DNA of 64,000 bases from an uncultured Pelagibacteraceae bacterium (lineage in GTDB: Bacteria > Pseudomonadota > Alphaproteobacteria > Pelagibacterales > Pelagibacteraceae). Each line of letters starts with the position of its first letter. Positions within the stretch are counted from its first letter, which is position 1. The stretch is from assembly GCA_902520335.1 (NCBI GenBank), contig CABYNS010000003.1, positions 62,001-126,000 on the forward strand. The letters run 5' to 3'. Made by a program: the position numbers and the translations under genes. A model generated the notes under the pieces. The model worked only from the letters and a program-made list of their open reading frames with translations. It had not been told where the DNA came from and did not search any database. Below are positions 46,218-55,723 of this stretch, piece after piece.

Positions 46218-46294
46218 TGGCGCGCCCTGGAGGATTCGAACCTCCGACCCTCGGTTTAGAAAACCGATGCTCTATCCAGCTGAGCTAAGGGCGC
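46218..46294 (-). tRNA. tRNA-Arg (TCT), intact; island attachment site
   Basis: Minus-strand cloverleaf: acceptor GCGCCCT/AGGGCGC, D-arm with TAGCTCAGCTGGATAGAGC, anticodon stem TCGGT/ACCGA with loop TTTCTAA (anticodon TCT), T-arm GGTTCGAATCC, discriminator G and encoded CCA. The 3' 45 bases are repeated at 43057-43101, and the island lies on its 3' side. The tRNA remains complete after insertion. Confidence 0.96.
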
Positions 46295-46327
46295 AGCAAA
46301 AATTAATCTTACATATACAATAATAAG

Positions 46328-47734
46328 TTAATTTTTAAAAAGGAATTTTTTTATTAAAAGTAAAATTGTTAATAACTCAATCCTACCTACAATCATAAAG
46401 AAAATAAGACAATATTTACTAAATAATTGAAGATTATAAAAATCAAATTCCTCTAAACCATAGATTGAGGAGTTGACAGTATTCATTAAAGTTAAAATTG
46501 CTAACTTGAAAGAGTTAACAAATGTTATTCCACTTAAGCTTAGTAATGAAGTTAATATAAATAAAGATAAAATAAATATTATTATTGTTAGAAAATATTT
46601 ATTTATTTCATCAAGATTAAAATTAATTTTTGTGAAAATTAACTTGTTCATAAAAACATTTTTAGGCCTACTAAAAGATAAAATTTGATTTAGAGAAAAT
46701 TTAAATAGTGAATAGATTTTAATAAATCTTAAACCAGAACTTGTTGAAAAGAAAGATCCACCTATAATTACTAAGATCAGATATAAAAAGTTTAAATTTT
46801 CTTGGCCAGAACTTAATGAAAAACCGATATTAGACATACTGCTAATTATTGCAAAAAGATTTATCAAAAAATCATAATTAAAACTAAAAAAAAGAAAAAA
46901 AATAGTTGTTACAATTACTAAATAAACAAATAAGTGTAGATCCTCATAAAAGAAATTAACATTTTTTTTTCTTAAAAGTATTAAATTATACGAGAAGAAA
47001 AGACTAAAAAAAGAAAAGAGCATCAACAACGAAAATATGATTATTTGAGTATTTTCTTTAATTATTGTCGACAATTCATTGACAGGTAAAAAGCCACCTG
47101 ATGAAATTATTGTTAAAGACAAATTTAATGAGTCAAATGTTCTTATTGAAAAAATATTTAAAATTATAAATATCAATATTGTCAATAATGAATATAAAAT
47201 AAAAATTTTAGTTGCTTGTTTTAAAATTTCTAAACTATTAAAAGATATAAAATTTGTTAAAGTTTTTTTAAAACTGTCATCGTAAATGTCAATTAAATAA
47301 ATTATAGAGAATAGAAAATAAAGACCACCTATCCATTGAGTTGTTGATCTCCAGATAATTAGACTTTGATCAATAAGTTTTATATTTTCAAAAATTGTAA
47401 AACCAGTAGATGTAAATCCTGATATTGCTTCAAAAAAAGAATTTGAAAAAGTTAAATTATAAATACTGAAATAAAACGGAATTGATAAAACTAAAGGTAT
47501 TAATAAATAACCTAAAAAAATGGTTAATACTCTTTGAAAAATATTAGATTTGATATCATATTTTCCAAATTTAAAAAAAGTTATAAATAAAGTAGATGAT
47601 GCTAGTAAAGTAAAATAATAAGTATCTAAATTTAAATATAGATTAAAATAGTAAGAATAAAGAATATTAAAAAAAGAAAGTATTGAAACAATACCAAAAA
47701 AAAAACTCAAATATTTAATCTGTAGTTTAAACAT
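46328..47734 (-). CDS. trkH: Potassium uptake protein TrkH
   Basis: A 468-residue K+ channel-like subunit with about ten hydrophobic segments and pore loops with the family's Gly: SGFTSTGFTIFENI (first filter) and later SSGGFLPVNE and SNIGFSLSSGQ. It acts with the cytoplasmic gating protein TrkA, whose gene lies 4 bases upstream. The trkA-trkH pair follows ntrYX as in other alphaproteobacteria. Confidence 0.92.
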   Translation of the reverse strand: MFKLQIKYLSFFFGIVSILSFFNILYSYYFNLYLNLDTYYFTLLASSTLFITFFKFGKYDIKSNIFQRVLTIFLGYLLIPLVLSIPFYFSIYNLTFSNSFFEAISGFTSTGFTIFENIKLIDQSLIIWRSTTQWIGGLYFLFSIIYLIDIYDDSFKKTLTNFISFNSLEILKQATKIFILYSLLTILIFIILNIFSIRTFDSLNLSLTIISSGGFLPVNELSTIIKENTQIIIFSLLMLFSFFSLFFSYNLILLRKKNVNFFYEDLHLFVYLVIVTTIFFLFFSFNYDFLINLFAIISSMSNIGFSLSSGQENLNFLYLILVIIGGSFFSTSSGLRFIKIYSLFKFSLNQILSFSRPKNVFMNKLIFTKINFNLDEINKYFLTIIIFILSLFILTSLLSLSGITFVNSFKLAILTLMNTVNSSIYGLEEFDFYNLQLFSKYCLIFFMIVGRIELLTILLLIKKFLFKN

Positions 47735-47738
47735 TCAA

Positions 47739-49130
47739 TTAAACAGAGCTAAGTCTAAAAAGATTTTCTACGACCCCAATTGCATCTTTTTTCACAATTA
47801 AAACAATTTGATCATCCTTTTTAAAAACAAAATCAGATTTTGGGATAATTACCTTCTTGTTTCTTAAAACAGCTCCAATTCTTATTTCATCTGGTAAGTT
47901 TGAATTTTTTAATTCTTTATTAATTAATTCTGAAGACTCAATTATTTCTGCCTCAATTACTTCATATTCACCATTTGAAATTGTATAAGCATTTTCAATT
48001 GTACCTTTGTGAATATGTTTTAAAATACTTGAAACTGTATTCATTCTTGGATCAATTAAATCATCAATTTTTAATGAAGACTGTAAAAGAGAATAGTTTG
48101 GTTTATTAATGAGAGCCATTGTTCTTTTATCCTCAATATCTTTTTGATCTTTAGCGAATTTTTCAACAAGAACACTTACCATCAAATTATCTTCATCATC
48201 ATTTGTAAGTGCTAGAACAGTTTCTGCCTCATCAAGATTTGCCTCTGATAAGACTTCTTCATCTAATCCATTACCATTAATGACAATTGTATTATTGAGT
48301 TCATTAGCAAGGTATTCTGATCGTAATTTATCTTTTTCTACAATTTTTACTCTCACACCCTCCAGTGTATCCTCAATGTTTTTAGCAAGATTATAACCAA
48401 TATTACCTCCACCAATTATCAAAATCTTTTTAGATATTTTTTCAGTATGACCAAAGGCCTCTAAAGTTTCTGCCATTTGCGATGAATTTATTATCACATA
48501 AATTTTATCATTTTCTTTTATTTGGTCGGTTTTTTTTGGAATAAAAGATTTATCCTCTCTAATAATTGCAATTATGTTTGCATCCAAATTTGGAAATTTA
48601 TTTGTTAACTCATTTAACTTTAAACCTATTAATTTACAATTATCTTTAATTAGTATCTCCAAAAGTCTGATTTGTTTTTCTGCAAATGGAACACTATCTA
48701 GAGCCCCTGGTGCTTCTAATTTCCTTTGTATTGATCTTGCAATTTCAATTTCCGGTGAAATTATTACGTCTATTGGTAAATTTTCTTTATTATAAACTCT
48801 AGTAAATTTTGGATTTAAATAATCTTGGGATCTAATTCTGGCAATTTTTTTTGGAATATTAAAAATAGAGTATGCTATTTGACAAATTAACATATTAATT
48901 TCGTCATTTCTAGTAACTGCTATTATCATATCAGTTTCAGCTGCATTAGCTTTTTCAAGTATTGAAGGATAGGTTGCTTTTCCAACTATTGCTTTTACAT
49001 CAAGTGAGTCATTAATTTTTTGTATATCTTCACTTGATTGATCAATTACAGTAATAGAATGACCCTGTTCACTAAGTAATTTGGCAATAGTAAAACCTAC
49101 TCTACCAGCACCACAAATAATAATATTCAT
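47739..49130 (-). CDS. trkA: Trk potassium uptake regulatory protein TrkA
   Basis: A 463-residue protein with two tandem RCK units: Rossmann domains starting GAGRVGFTIAKLLSEQGH (residue about 6) and GGGNIGYNLAKNI (about 240), each followed by a TrkA_C domain. It binds NAD(H)/ATP and gates TrkH at the membrane. It starts one base after ntrX ends, so regulator and transporter share a transcript. Confidence 0.94.
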   Translation of the reverse strand: MNIIICGAGRVGFTIAKLLSEQGHSITVIDQSSEDIQKINDSLDVKAIVGKATYPSILEKANAAETDMIIAVTRNDEINMLICQIAYSIFNIPKKIARIRSQDYLNPKFTRVYNKENLPIDVIISPEIEIARSIQRKLEAPGALDSVPFAEKQIRLLEILIKDNCKLIGLKLNELTNKFPNLDANIIAIIREDKSFIPKKTDQIKENDKIYVIINSSQMAETLEAFGHTEKISKKILIIGGGNIGYNLAKNIEDTLEGVRVKIVEKDKLRSEYLANELNNTIVINGNGLDEEVLSEANLDEAETVLALTNDDEDNLMVSVLVEKFAKDQKDIEDKRTMALINKPNYSLLQSSLKIDDLIDPRMNTVSSILKHIHKGTIENAYTISNGEYEVIEAEIIESSELINKELKNSNLPDEIRIGAVLRNKKVIIPKSDFVFKKDDQIVLIVKKDAIGVVENLFRLSSV

Positions 49131-49131
49131 T

Positions 49132-50487
49132 TTAATTAAATTCTTTTATTCCCAGACCCTTCAATTTTCTATGAAGAGCACTTCTCTCCATACCAACAAA
49201 AGTGGCTGTTTTAGATATATTTCCATTAAACTTTTTAAGCTGAAGACTTAAATACTCTTTTTCAAACTTTTCTCTAGCCTCTTTTAAAGGCACAGACAAA
49301 CTATTTTCATTAAATCTGCTGCTATTTACTCCAGACTTTAATGATTCTTTGATGATATTAGAAACTTTTTCTTGTGTATTGGGTTGTAATATTGCGATTC
49401 TTTCGATTAAATTTCTTAATTCTCTTACATTTCCATGCCAATCATGATTCAAAATGTAACTATTGTTTTCATCAATTTCCAAATTTTTGATATTATAACT
49501 TTCAGAAATTTTATTTGAAAAATACTTAATAAGTAATGGTATATCTGAAACTCTTTCACTTAATGGTTTTATATTAATTTCGAATACATTTAATCTGTGG
49601 AATAAATCTTCTCTAAAATTTCCCAATTCTATCTCTTGTTTAAGATCTTTACTAGATGAACAAATTAGTCTTACATCTACATTTATATCATTATTACCGT
49701 TTACTCTTTTAAATTTCTGATCTGTTAAAACTCTCAAAATTTTTGATTGTATTGCAAGTGGTATTTCTGAAACTTGATCTACTAGAAGTGTTCCTTTATT
49801 TGCTTTCTCCAATGCACCGTAAGATATAGATCCATCATTTTTTTCTTCACCAAATAACTCTAAATCATATTTATCATTATCTAATAAAGCACCATTAATT
49901 ATTATAAAAGGTTTATTCTTTCTTTTGGAATTTTTGTGTATTTTTCGTGCAATCAGTTCCTTTCCAGAACCTGAAGGACCATTAATAAAGATCCTACTTT
50001 CAGTAATTGAAATTTTTTCAATTTGGTCTTTTATATTTATGATATTTTTACTGTCACCGATTAATTCGTAAGAAGAAAAAAGTTTATTTTCATATTCTTT
50101 GTTCTGTATTTTTAAACTTAAATTTTCAACAGCTCTACTTATAAAATTTAATAACCTTGTTTTATCAAAAGGTTTTTCAACAAATTCAAATGCCCCATGT
50201 TTTAATGAGTTAACCGCCATCTCTATATTTGCGTGTCCTGAAATCATAATTACAGGCACATCATTATTTTTTGATTTTATATGTGCTAGAAGTTGTATAC
50301 CATCATTGTCACCTTTATCTAATTTAACATCAAGTATTGCAACATCTGGCATTTTTTTATCAATTTCATTTAACGCCTGATTATAATTTGCAGCTAATCG
50401 CGTTTTATAGCCTGCATCTTCAATAAGATCATTTAAAATATTTCTTATGTCTGAGTTATCGTCAACAATTAATATTTCTACACTCAT
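49132..50487 (-). CDS. ntrX: NtrX-family response regulator lacking the sigma-54 contact motif
   Basis: A 451-residue three-domain regulator: receiver (phospho-acceptor D53), AAA+ module (Walker A GPSGSGK 170-176, arginine-finger region REDLFHRLNVFEI) and a C-terminal Fis-type helix-turn-helix (ISKTATFVGMERSALHRKL). After ELFG (210-213) the expected GAFTGA loop is replaced by NDGSISYGA. The Walker B Glu is Gln (LLVDQ, 234-238). It is therefore unlikely to activate sigma-54 and probably acts as a conventional DNA-binding regulator of respiration, nitrogen or envelope genes with NtrY. Confidence 0.93.
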   Translation of the reverse strand: MSVEILIVDDNSDIRNILNDLIEDAGYKTRLAANYNQALNEIDKKMPDVAILDVKLDKGDNDGIQLLAHIKSKNNDVPVIMISGHANIEMAVNSLKHGAFEFVEKPFDKTRLLNFISRAVENLSLKIQNKEYENKLFSSYELIGDSKNIINIKDQIEKISITESRIFINGPSGSGKELIARKIHKNSKRKNKPFIIINGALLDNDKYDLELFGEEKNDGSISYGALEKANKGTLLVDQVSEIPLAIQSKILRVLTDQKFKRVNGNNDINVDVRLICSSSKDLKQEIELGNFREDLFHRLNVFEINIKPLSERVSDIPLLIKYFSNKISESYNIKNLEIDENNSYILNHDWHGNVRELRNLIERIAILQPNTQEKVSNIIKESLKSGVNSSRFNENSLSVPLKEAREKFEKEYLSLQLKKFNGNISKTATFVGMERSALHRKLKGLGIKEFN

Positions 50488-52266
50488 TTAATTAAATATA
50501 ATTTCTATTTTTGCTCCATTTGGAATAGAAACAAAATTTATTTCACCGTTATGATCATTAATAATCTTATTTACTATTGAAAGACCTAATCCTGTACCAT
50601 TTTTTTTTGTAGTAAAGTAAGGGTTTAAAATATCTTTAATATTATTTTTTATATTTTCAAAACCTAACCCACTATCTTTAATTATGATATAGATTTGGTT
50701 ATTTCTCTCAAAAATTTCAATAGTAATAATTTTATCGAAATTACTGGTATTTTCAGCTTTTTGTTGAATACTTTCAATAGAATTTTTAATTAAATTAAAT
50801 ATTACTCTACTAATTTGCTCTTTATCACACTCTAATAAGATTGTGGGTTTTTTATTATCAAAATTAATTTTTATCGAAGGGTCCATTTCAGACAATAATT
50901 TAATATTTTCATGAATTATCTTAATTAAATCATTTCTTTTTAAAACAGGTTTAGGCATTCTAGCAAAATCAGAAAATTCATTAACCAAATTACCTATTTG
51001 TTTAATCTGATTATTTATGATTTTTAAATTTTCCTCAAAGTTATTTTTCTCATTTTTATCAACTTGCTGAATATATTTTTCTTTTATTCTATCGATTGAT
51101 AATTGAATTGGAGTAAGAGGATTCTTTATTTCATGGGCTAATTTTCTTGCAAGATTACCCCAAGCTTCATATCTTTCATTTATAATTAATTTATCTTGCT
51201 GATTTTTTAATCTAAAAATCATTGAGTTGAAATTCTTATTTAAAATTTCTAAGTCTTTGTCTGTTTTTATCTCAGGAACTTTTGTAGTTAAGTCACCCTC
51301 TCCTATTGCGGTAGATGCAGAAATTAGATTATTTATAGACCTAAAAAATCTTGAAGAAAATCTAATAGCAATAGTAATTGATATGAAAAGCAAAAGGGTA
51401 ACTATAATTATATATATTATTGCAAAGGAAATTTTTATACCTGTGCTTCTTTCCTCAACAGTATAATAAAAATTAATTGCCTCCTGAGACTCATTTAGAT
51501 ATTTTGATATATCTTTATCAAGGTATTTTATAATATATAAAAATCTATTTTCAAAAGCTTGAAGTCGCATTATTGCAGCAGAAATGTTTTCAGGAGCATT
51601 TATTATCTTGAGAGGTCTATCATCATCTAATACAAGTTTTAGTGTTTTATCAATTGGAGGAACATATTTTGTACGATCGTCTAAATTGGTAAATAGTAAT
51701 TTTTTATTTTGATCAATGATATGTATTTCATCAATATCTCTAATTAATCTTTGAGTTTTTAAAAACCTTATATATTCATTTTTATTGTCATTTAAAAATT
51801 TAGAACTTTTGTTGGTATCAAAAGCAATTAATATAATATCAGATTCAATCTTATTTCTAACTTCATCAACATAACTTTTGGCAAGTTCATAGGAATTATT
51901 TACGACAGTCGTAACTTTTTTATCAAAATATTTTTCAAGTGCAAAAGAAAATAAAAAAAGTGAAAAAATTGAAATTAATATTGAAGGTATTAATGTAAAA
52001 AGTGAAAAATAAGTAATATATTTTTTATTCGATTTTAAACCATCTTTATCAATATCATTTCGAATAGATTTTTTAACCTCTAAGAAAACTAATACGAGTA
52101 ATGATAAAAGTAATAAAATATTTACAAGCAATAAATATTGTAAATTATTTTGATTTAATTCAATAAAACTTCTGTCTATAAATGTTAAAAAAGTTAAAAA
52201 TCCTAAAAATAGTGTAATACTAGATAGGAAAATTATGAAAATATTTTTTTTCAAAAATTCAACCAT
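50488..52266 (-). CDS. ntrY: Sensor histidine kinase NtrY
   Basis: A 592-residue membrane kinase: about three N-terminal helices, an external sensor region (about 115-280), another helix, a HAMP domain, then H-box KLAHEIKNPLTPIQLSID, and an ATPase domain with FNLIKNSIESI (N), IKDSGLGFENI (G1) and GTGLGLSIVNKI (G2). It pairs with NtrX, encoded directly downstream with no gap. It is divergent from ispDF over a 26-base gap. Confidence 0.93.
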   Translation of the reverse strand: MVEFLKKNIFIIFLSSITLFLGFLTFLTFIDRSFIELNQNNLQYLLLVNILLLLSLLVLVFLEVKKSIRNDIDKDGLKSNKKYITYFSLFTLIPSILISIFSLFLFSFALEKYFDKKVTTVVNNSYELAKSYVDEVRNKIESDIILIAFDTNKSSKFLNDNKNEYIRFLKTQRLIRDIDEIHIIDQNKKLLFTNLDDRTKYVPPIDKTLKLVLDDDRPLKIINAPENISAAIMRLQAFENRFLYIIKYLDKDISKYLNESQEAINFYYTVEERSTGIKISFAIIYIIIVTLLLFISITIAIRFSSRFFRSINNLISASTAIGEGDLTTKVPEIKTDKDLEILNKNFNSMIFRLKNQQDKLIINERYEAWGNLARKLAHEIKNPLTPIQLSIDRIKEKYIQQVDKNEKNNFEENLKIINNQIKQIGNLVNEFSDFARMPKPVLKRNDLIKIIHENIKLLSEMDPSIKINFDNKKPTILLECDKEQISRVIFNLIKNSIESIQQKAENTSNFDKIITIEIFERNNQIYIIIKDSGLGFENIKNNIKDILNPYFTTKKNGTGLGLSIVNKIINDHNGEINFVSIPNGAKIEIIFN

Positions 52267-52292
52267 ATTTAAGAATTATAGTATTTAAAGGA

Positions 52293-53399
52293 ATGAACAA
52301 CTATTTTGTAATTTTAGCTGCTGGAAAAAGTAAGAGATTTCATAAAAAAATACCTAAGCAATTCTATAATTATAAAAATAAAGAAATTATTGATCACTCT
52401 ATTGAAAAATCAGTTAATTCTAAGCTATTTAAAAAAATTTTAGTTGTAACTAACAACATTAAACATCTTAAAAAAAAACAAATTCATAACTCAGTCAAAA
52501 TAATAAAAGGGGGTAAAGAAAGATCTGATTCATCTTTAATAGCTTTAAAATATCTTAAAAAGTACAAACCTAACAACGTTCTTATTCATGATGCTGCAAG
52601 ACCAGATTTTACTATAAGATTGTTAAAACAACTATTAAATCATTTAAAAAAAAACATTGCTGTAATTCCATATATAAATTCTAAAGATACAATAAAATAT
52701 AAAGTTAAAAATAAATTATATAATCTTAATAGAGAAAACACTTATCTAACTCAAACACCACAAGCATTTAAATTTAAAAAATTATACGAACTTGCTATTA
52801 ATGAAAAAAATAAAATTACAGATGAGGCAACTTTATTTATCAATAAAAATAGAAAAATAAAATTTATAAAAGGAGAAAATAATAATAATAAGATCACTTT
52901 TAAAAGTGATGTAAAATTAAATAAAACTTTTTTTGGAATTGGTTTTGATATTCATAGACTAATTAGAAACAAAAAGCTTTATCTGGGTGGTGCCAAGATA
53001 CCTTTTCACTCAGGATTAAAGGGGCATTCAGATGGAGATGTAATCTTGCATTCTATTATAGATGCCATATTAGGTGCAATGAGAAATAAAGATATTGGGT
53101 CCCTTTTTCCTAATACAAAAAAATATAAAAATATTAGATCTCCCAAAATATTAAAACCTGTCATTGAAAATCTTTATAAATCAGATTTTTTTATAAATAA
53201 TTTAGATATAAATTTGATTTGTGAACAACCTAAGGTATCAAAATACAGAGATAGTATAATTAACTCTTTATCCAAACTCATGATGTTGAAAAAAGATTTA
53301 ATAAATTTAAAAGGTAAAACAGTTGAAAAACTTGGTTTAATTGGAAAGGAAAAAGCTATTGCATGTGAAGTAATTATTTCAATAACAAAATATGATTAA
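52293..53399 (+). CDS. ispDF: Bifunctional IspD/IspF (MEP isoprenoid pathway)
   Basis: A 368-residue fusion, typical of alphaproteobacteria. The first half (1-210) is 2-C-methylerythritol 4-phosphate cytidylyltransferase with the motif AAGKSKRFHKKIPKQF and DAARPDF. The second half (from about 212) is the cyclodiphosphate synthase with GFDIHRL, SGLKGHSDGDVILHSIIDA and the C-terminal TVEKLGLIGKEKAIACE. It supplies IPP/DMAPP. It overlaps pgpA by 8 bases. Confidence 0.95.
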   Translation: MNNYFVILAAGKSKRFHKKIPKQFYNYKNKEIIDHSIEKSVNSKLFKKILVVTNNIKHLKKKQIHNSVKIIKGGKERSDSSLIALKYLKKYKPNNVLIHDAARPDFTIRLLKQLLNHLKKNIAVIPYINSKDTIKYKVKNKLYNLNRENTYLTQTPQAFKFKKLYELAINEKNKITDEATLFINKNRKIKFIKGENNNNKITFKSDVKLNKTFFGIGFDIHRLIRNKKLYLGGAKIPFHSGLKGHSDGDVILHSIIDAILGAMRNKDIGSLFPNTKKYKNIRSPKILKPVIENLYKSDFFINNLDINLICEQPKVSKYRDSIINSLSKLMMLKKDLINLKGKTVEKLGLIGKEKAIACEVIISITKYD

Positions 53400-53895
53400 A
53401 AATATTAATACTTTGTTCGTTACAATGTTTGGCTTGGGCAAAGTTCCAAAAATTCCAGGTACTTTTGGATCTTTAGCCACAGTAATTATTCTCTATCTTT
53501 TTTTTCACATATTTAATTTATCTTCAAACTTAATATTAATATTTTTAATAGTTGTTTTCATTTTATCTTTTTTAGCTGTAGCACATCATATTAAAGATAA
53601 TGAAAATAAGGATCCCAAAGAAGTAATTATTGATGAGTTTATTGGTCAATCGATTCCGATTTATCTTTATGAAATTTCACATGGCACAGAAAAATCACCA
53701 GATGAAGCTTTAATTTTTTACGGTATTTGTTTTGTTTTATTCAGATTTTTTGATATTACAAAACCATTTCCTGTAAGTTTTTTTGATAAAAACTTTAAAA
53801 ATAGTTTTGGTGTAATTATGGATGATGTAATTGCAGGTTTTTATGTTGTTTTATCTTTAATTTGTTTTATGATTTTAAGCACTTATTTTGTGTAA
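53392..53895 (+). CDS. pgpA: Phosphatidylglycerophosphatase A
   Basis: A 167-residue inner-membrane phosphatase that makes phosphatidylglycerol. Family motifs: GLGKVPKIPGTFGS near the N-terminus, EVIIDEFIGQSIP with catalytic acidic residues, and FFDITKPFPVSFFDKNFKNS (here up to the DK pair), then GVIMDDVIAGFYV. Two or three helices surround these. It joins pncC at a TAATG junction. Confidence 0.92.
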   Translation: MIKNINTLFVTMFGLGKVPKIPGTFGSLATVIILYLFFHIFNLSSNLILIFLIVVFILSFLAVAHHIKDNENKDPKEVIIDEFIGQSIPIYLYEISHGTEKSPDEALIFYGICFVLFRFFDITKPFPVSFFDKNFKNSFGVIMDDVIAGFYVVLSLICFMILSTYFV

Positions 53896-54356
53896 TGAAA
53901 TCATTAGTCAACTTATTAATCAGAAAAAAATTAAAAATATCGGTTGCGGAATCATGCACTGGTGGATTATTAGCAAGTGATATAACTTCAATAAGTGGTG
54001 CATCAAAAATATTTAACTTAGGTTTGATCACCTACTCCAATCAAGCAAAAATTAAGATTTTAAAAGTTAATAAAAATATTATTGAGAGGTTTGGATCTGT
54101 GAGCTACGAATGTTGTTATGCAATGGTTAATAATTTATCTAGAATTTCAAAAGCTAATATTAATATTTCAGTTACTGGTATAGCGGGACCTAGAGGTGGC
54201 ACCAAAAAAAAACCTGTAGGCTTAGTTTATATTGGGCTTAAAAAAGGAAATAAAATCCAAATAATTAAATGTTTATTCAAAAGTAAAAAAAGATCCTCAA
54301 TACAAAAAGCTACTGTAAAAAAGGCCTTAAATCTAGTTCTTAGAGCTGCTAAATAA
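53895..54356 (+). CDS. pncC: Nicotinamide-nucleotide amidase (CinA C-terminal family)
   Basis: A 153-residue stand-alone CinA_C domain that deamidates NMN to recycle pyridine nucleotides. The conserved blocks are SVAESCTGGLLASDITSISGAS (within residues 15-36, with the catalytic Ser and the Gly-rich turn), TYSNQAK and VTGIAGPRGGTKKKPVG. The frame extends 11 codons upstream, but the ATG at 53895 shares a base with the pgpA stop and fits the domain start. The 3' end overlaps the convergent RatA-like gene by 24 bases. Confidence 0.9.
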   Translation: MKSLVNLLIRKKLKISVAESCTGGLLASDITSISGASKIFNLGLITYSNQAKIKILKVNKNIIERFGSVSYECCYAMVNNLSRISKANINISVTGIAGPRGGTKKKPVGLVYIGLKKGNKIQIIKCLFKSKKRSSIQKATVKKALNLVLRAAK

Positions 54357-54791
54357 CTTTTCTGCTCTTTGTTGAAATGCATCAGCTATTTTTTCTAATC
54401 CAAATTGAAAAGATACAGCCATTAAAGAATTTAAAAATTTATTTTTGATTTCAAAATCAATATCGAAAGTAACTTCGGTAATTCCATTCTCTTTATCTAC
54501 AAAAATCCAATTATTGGATAAATGATTCAGAGGGCCCTCTATATTCTTAACAAATATTGAGTCTTCCTTTCTATTAAAAACCACATCGCTTTTATAAGTA
54601 TCTTTAAATGCTCCTTTACCTATTGTTAAATCTGCAATTATTTTTGTTAAATCGCCTTCATTTTTATTTTCATATATTTTTGCATTAAAACAGAATGGGA
54701 CAAATTCTGGATATTTTTCAATATCTAAAACTAAATCAATTAGATCTTTTTTTTTACATTCAATTAATCGCTTAACTGAAGCTTTTGGCAT
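54333..54791 (-). CDS. Coq10/RatA-type START-fold protein
   Basis: A 152-residue SRPBCC/START-fold protein. Family stretches: LVLDIEKYPEFVPFCFNAKIYE near the N-terminus (split at YPEFVPFC), and GPLNHLSNNWIFVD and VTFDIDFEIKNKFL later. Homologues bind ubiquinone (Coq10) or, in E. coli, are described as the RatA toxin of ribosomes. In alphaproteobacteria next to lipA, a role in quinone binding or respiration is the more likely. It starts on the last base of the lipA stop. Confidence 0.85.
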   Translation of the reverse strand: MPKASVKRLIECKKKDLIDLVLDIEKYPEFVPFCFNAKIYENKNEGDLTKIIADLTIGKGAFKDTYKSDVVFNRKEDSIFVKNIEGPLNHLSNNWIFVDKENGITEVTFDIDFEIKNKFLNSLMAVSFQFGLEKIADAFQQRAEKLFSSSKN

Positions 54792-55723
54792 TAATGACTT
54801 TTTAATCTATTATGTTGAAGTTTTGCGAAGTCTTCATCTGCATGATAAGAAGATCTTGTTAAAGGCGATGAAGAAACTAATAAAAAACCTTTTGCTTTTG
54901 CAATATCACCCAATTCTTTAAATTCATCAGGTTTATAATATCTATATAGTGGAAAGTGTTTTACAGATGGTTGTAAATATTGTCCGATTGTTAAAAAATC
55001 CACATCAGCAGATTTTAAGTCATCCATCACTTGTAATATTTCATCTCTAGTTTCACCTAAACCAACCATTATTCCTGATTTTGTAAAAATCTTCTTATTC
55101 ATTTTTTTTGCATTTTTTAAAAGTTCAAGAGATGCAAAATATCTTGAGCCAGGTCTTACTTTTAAATAAAGACTAGGAACAGTTTCAATATTATGATTAA
55201 AAACATCTGGATTAGCTTCTAGTACTTTCTTATAAGCATCACCTTTTCTTAAGAAATCAGGTGTTAAAACTTCGATAGTTGTATTAGGATTAGTTTTTCT
55301 TGTTTGATTTATAACTTCATAAAAATGATTTGAGCCACCATCATCCAAATCATCTCTATCAACTGAAGTAATTACAACATGTTTTAGGTCTAATTTTTTA
55401 ACTGCTTGAGATATTTTAATTGGTTCTAACTTATCTAATTTTTCTGGTTTACCAGTTTTTACATCACAAAAAGCACATGCCCTTGTACATGTATCACCCA
55501 TTATCATAAAGGTTGCATGTCTTTTACTCCAACACTCGGTTATATTTGGACAATTTGCTTCCTGACAAACTGTTACGAGATTATTTTTATTTACAATTGA
55601 TTTTGTTAAAAAAAATTCTCTACTATTATTTAATTTAGATCTAATCCATTCAGGTTTTTTCTTAATAGGATTAATTGGATTTTTTATTTTTTCAGGATGT
55701 CTTGGTTTAATTTTTTGTGTCAT
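54791..55723 (-). CDS. lipA: Lipoyl synthase
   Basis: A 310-residue radical-SAM enzyme that inserts sulfur into octanoyl groups on pyruvate and 2-oxoglutarate dehydrogenases and the glycine cleavage H protein. The auxiliary cluster cysteines are in [13 protein letters not shown], the SAM-cluster cysteines in [10 protein letters not shown], and the C-terminal RSSY motif is present (TRSSYHAD). It overlaps ftsB by 17 bases. ErpA-type carriers, encoded at 11494, usually supply its clusters. Confidence 0.96.
   Translation of the reverse strand: MTQKIKPRHPEKIKNPINPIKKKPEWIRSKLNNSREFFLTKSIVNKNNLVTVCQEANCPNITECWSKRHATFMIMGDTCTRACAFCDVKTGKPEKLDKLEPIKISQAVKKLDLKHVVITSVDRDDLDDGGSNHFYEVINQTRKTNPNTTIEVLTPDFLRKGDAYKKVLEANPDVFNHNIETVPSLYLKVRPGSRYFASLELLKNAKKMNKKIFTKSGIMVGLGETRDEILQVMDDLKSADVDFLTIGQYLQPSVKHFPLYRYYKPDEFKELGDIAKAKGFLLVSSSPLTRSSYHADEDFAKLQHNRLKSH

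Larger units (their letters stand above)
43057..46262. mobile_element. Integrase-less island in tRNA-Arg(UCU)
   Basis: A 3.2-kb segment bounded by 45-base perfect direct repeats, the right one being part of the intact tRNA-Arg. This is the hallmark of site-specific insertion into a tRNA 3' end by a tyrosine recombinase, with the anticodon loop at the crossover edge. Just inside the ends lie two arm-type-like repeats (43173-43195 and 46142-46164). The content is one five-gene operon on the minus strand. No integrase, excisionase or replication gene is present. It is either a decayed prophage or satellite, or a passenger moved by an integrase supplied elsewhere. Confidence 0.85.
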
